A stretch of 5,945 nt of DNA from DATJOQ01 sp050010455 (GTDB lineage Bacteria > Desulfobacterota > Binatia > Binatales > Binataceae), in the NCBI GenBank assembly GCA_050010455.1, contig JBEKLA010000250.1, positions 1-5,945 on the forward strand, written 5' to 3'. A program made the position numbers and the translations under genes. Of this stretch, positions 5,368 to 5,945 are shown piece after piece. The stretch's first letter is position 1, and the number at the start of each line of letters is the position of its first letter. Below the pieces are notes generated by a model. It searched no databases. It was not told the origin of the DNA and saw only the letters and a program-made list of their open reading frames with translations.

Positions 5368-5945
5368 CTAGATGGCGCCTGTCGCGGTGAGACGCGTCAA
5401 TCGCTCGGCGCTGAGGCCAATCAGATCTCCGTATACCGCGCGGTTGTGCTCGCCCAGCCGCGGCGCTCTGGAGGGCGCTCCGATCGGCGTCGCGCTCAGC
5501 TTCGCGAAAGGCCCGGGAAACGTCAGCGTGCGTCCGAGAGTGTCGTGCTCGACCGCAACAAAATAATCGCGCGCCTTGAGCTGCTCGTCAGCGGCGATAT
5601 CCGCGACCGTCGCGACCGGAGCCAGCAGGATTCGCCGCTTGAGGCCCTCGGCGTAGACCTCCTTCTTGTCCATCGTGAGCAGGAAAGCTTGCACAGCGGA
5701 TTCGAGAGCGTCGATTTCCACGCGATCCTGTTCGGTCGCCTTCATCAGGATGCCGGGCGTCCAGCTACCCCAGTCTTTGGTCTTCATCCATTCCGGGGCG
5801 AACCCTTTCTCATCCATCCAGGCGACCAACGCTCTGGTCGACGGCGCGCCGGGGCCGCCGACCACCAGAATCGAGATGTACCCGTCGCGGCAGGCGAAGA
5901 CCATCTTGCGCTGCACGTCGAGCGTGCCGATATACACTCCGCCGC
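5368..5945 (-). CDS. Second family III CoA-transferase, C-terminal part (5' end outside window)
   Basis: The frame is open to the right edge (the residues before the GTG at 5937 read Gly-Gly), so this is the last ~191 residues of a longer protein rather than a small gene. It matches the C-terminal third of family III CoA-transferases. VQRKMVFACRDGYISILVVGG is the typical segment of the small domain. ALVAWMDEKGFAPEWMKTKDW follows, then RRILLAPVATVADIAADEQLKARDYFV and the end piece PRLGEHNRAVYGDLIGLSAE. The catalytic Asp lies in the missing N-terminal part, so activity cannot be judged. The TAG stop at 5368-5370 is followed directly by the Shine-Dalgarno of the next CoA-transferase gene, so translation of the two is probably coupled. 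The two proteins differ clearly in sequence and so are not a recent duplication. A heteromeric enzyme with one catalytic and one partner subunit is a reasonable guess. Confidence 0.85.
   Translation of the reverse strand, partial: GGVYIGTLDVQRKMVFACRDGYISILVVGGPGAPSTRALVAWMDEKGFAPEWMKTKDWGSWTPGILMKATEQDRVEIDALESAVQAFLLTMDKKEVYAEGLKRRILLAPVATVADIAADEQLKARDYFVAVEHDTLGRTLTFPGPFAKLSATPIGAPSRAPRLGEHNRAVYGDLIGLSAERLTRLTATGAI

Noticed and set aside
4718..5371. 217-aa plus-strand frame opposite the CoA-transferase
   Set aside because: It is antisense to a clearly conserved enzyme, shows no domain, and long shadow frames are expected at this GC content.
5368..5937. A complete 189-aa protein starting at the GTG at 5937
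   Set aside because: The frame continues to the window edge and the sequence corresponds only to the C-terminal part of a family III CoA-transferase.

Overview
The window is GC-rich chromosomal DNA from a diderm (Gram-negative-type) bacterium. The evidence for this is a LolC/LolE-type lipoprotein-release permease, which implies an outer membrane, and a tandem BON-domain protein of periplasmic type. A family III CoA-transferase pair, an SCP2 carrier protein and interspersed 'CATCCTGA..GAAGGATCTCGCGC' repeats would suit an uncultured soil or subsurface lineage such as Binatota or a deltaproteobacterial relative. That assignment is inference and cannot be proven here. No rRNA, tRNA, CRISPR array, transposase, phage or defence gene is visible.

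Layout. Positions 1-699 (+) hold the 3' part of a gene for a Pro/Ala-rich protein ending in two BON domains. Positions 876-1205 (+) encode a 109-aa SCP2 sterol-carrier domain protein with its own sigma70-like promoter and an unusually perfect Shine-Dalgarno. Positions 1440-1730 (+) encode a 96-aa charged, probably disordered protein of unknown function. These converge on positions 1868-3121 (-), a full-length LolC/E-family ABC permease with no LolD ATPase gene beside it. A roughly 340-bp gene-free interval (3122-3459) carries a nested inverted-repeat element. Next, all on the minus strand, come a protein with two ferredoxin-like ABM-type domains (3460-4050, TTG start), a complete family III (CaiB/BaiF/FRC) CoA-transferase (4133-5353), and the C-terminal part of a second family III CoA-transferase that runs off the right edge (5368-5945).

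How the genes fit together. The two CoA-transferase genes are 14 nt apart and were probably transcribed and assembled together, as in two-subunit family III enzymes such as BbsEF. The ABM-like gene follows in the same direction and may be co-transcribed. Together they suggest a small acyl-CoA activation or degradation operon of unknown substrate. The SCP2 protein could serve lipid or acyl-CoA handling but is on the other strand under its own promoter. LolC and the BON protein are envelope functions with no clear link to it.

I found no convincing new biological system. The items most worth a second look are the nested repeat element, the paired CoA-transferases, the orphan LolC and the two-domain ABM-like protein.
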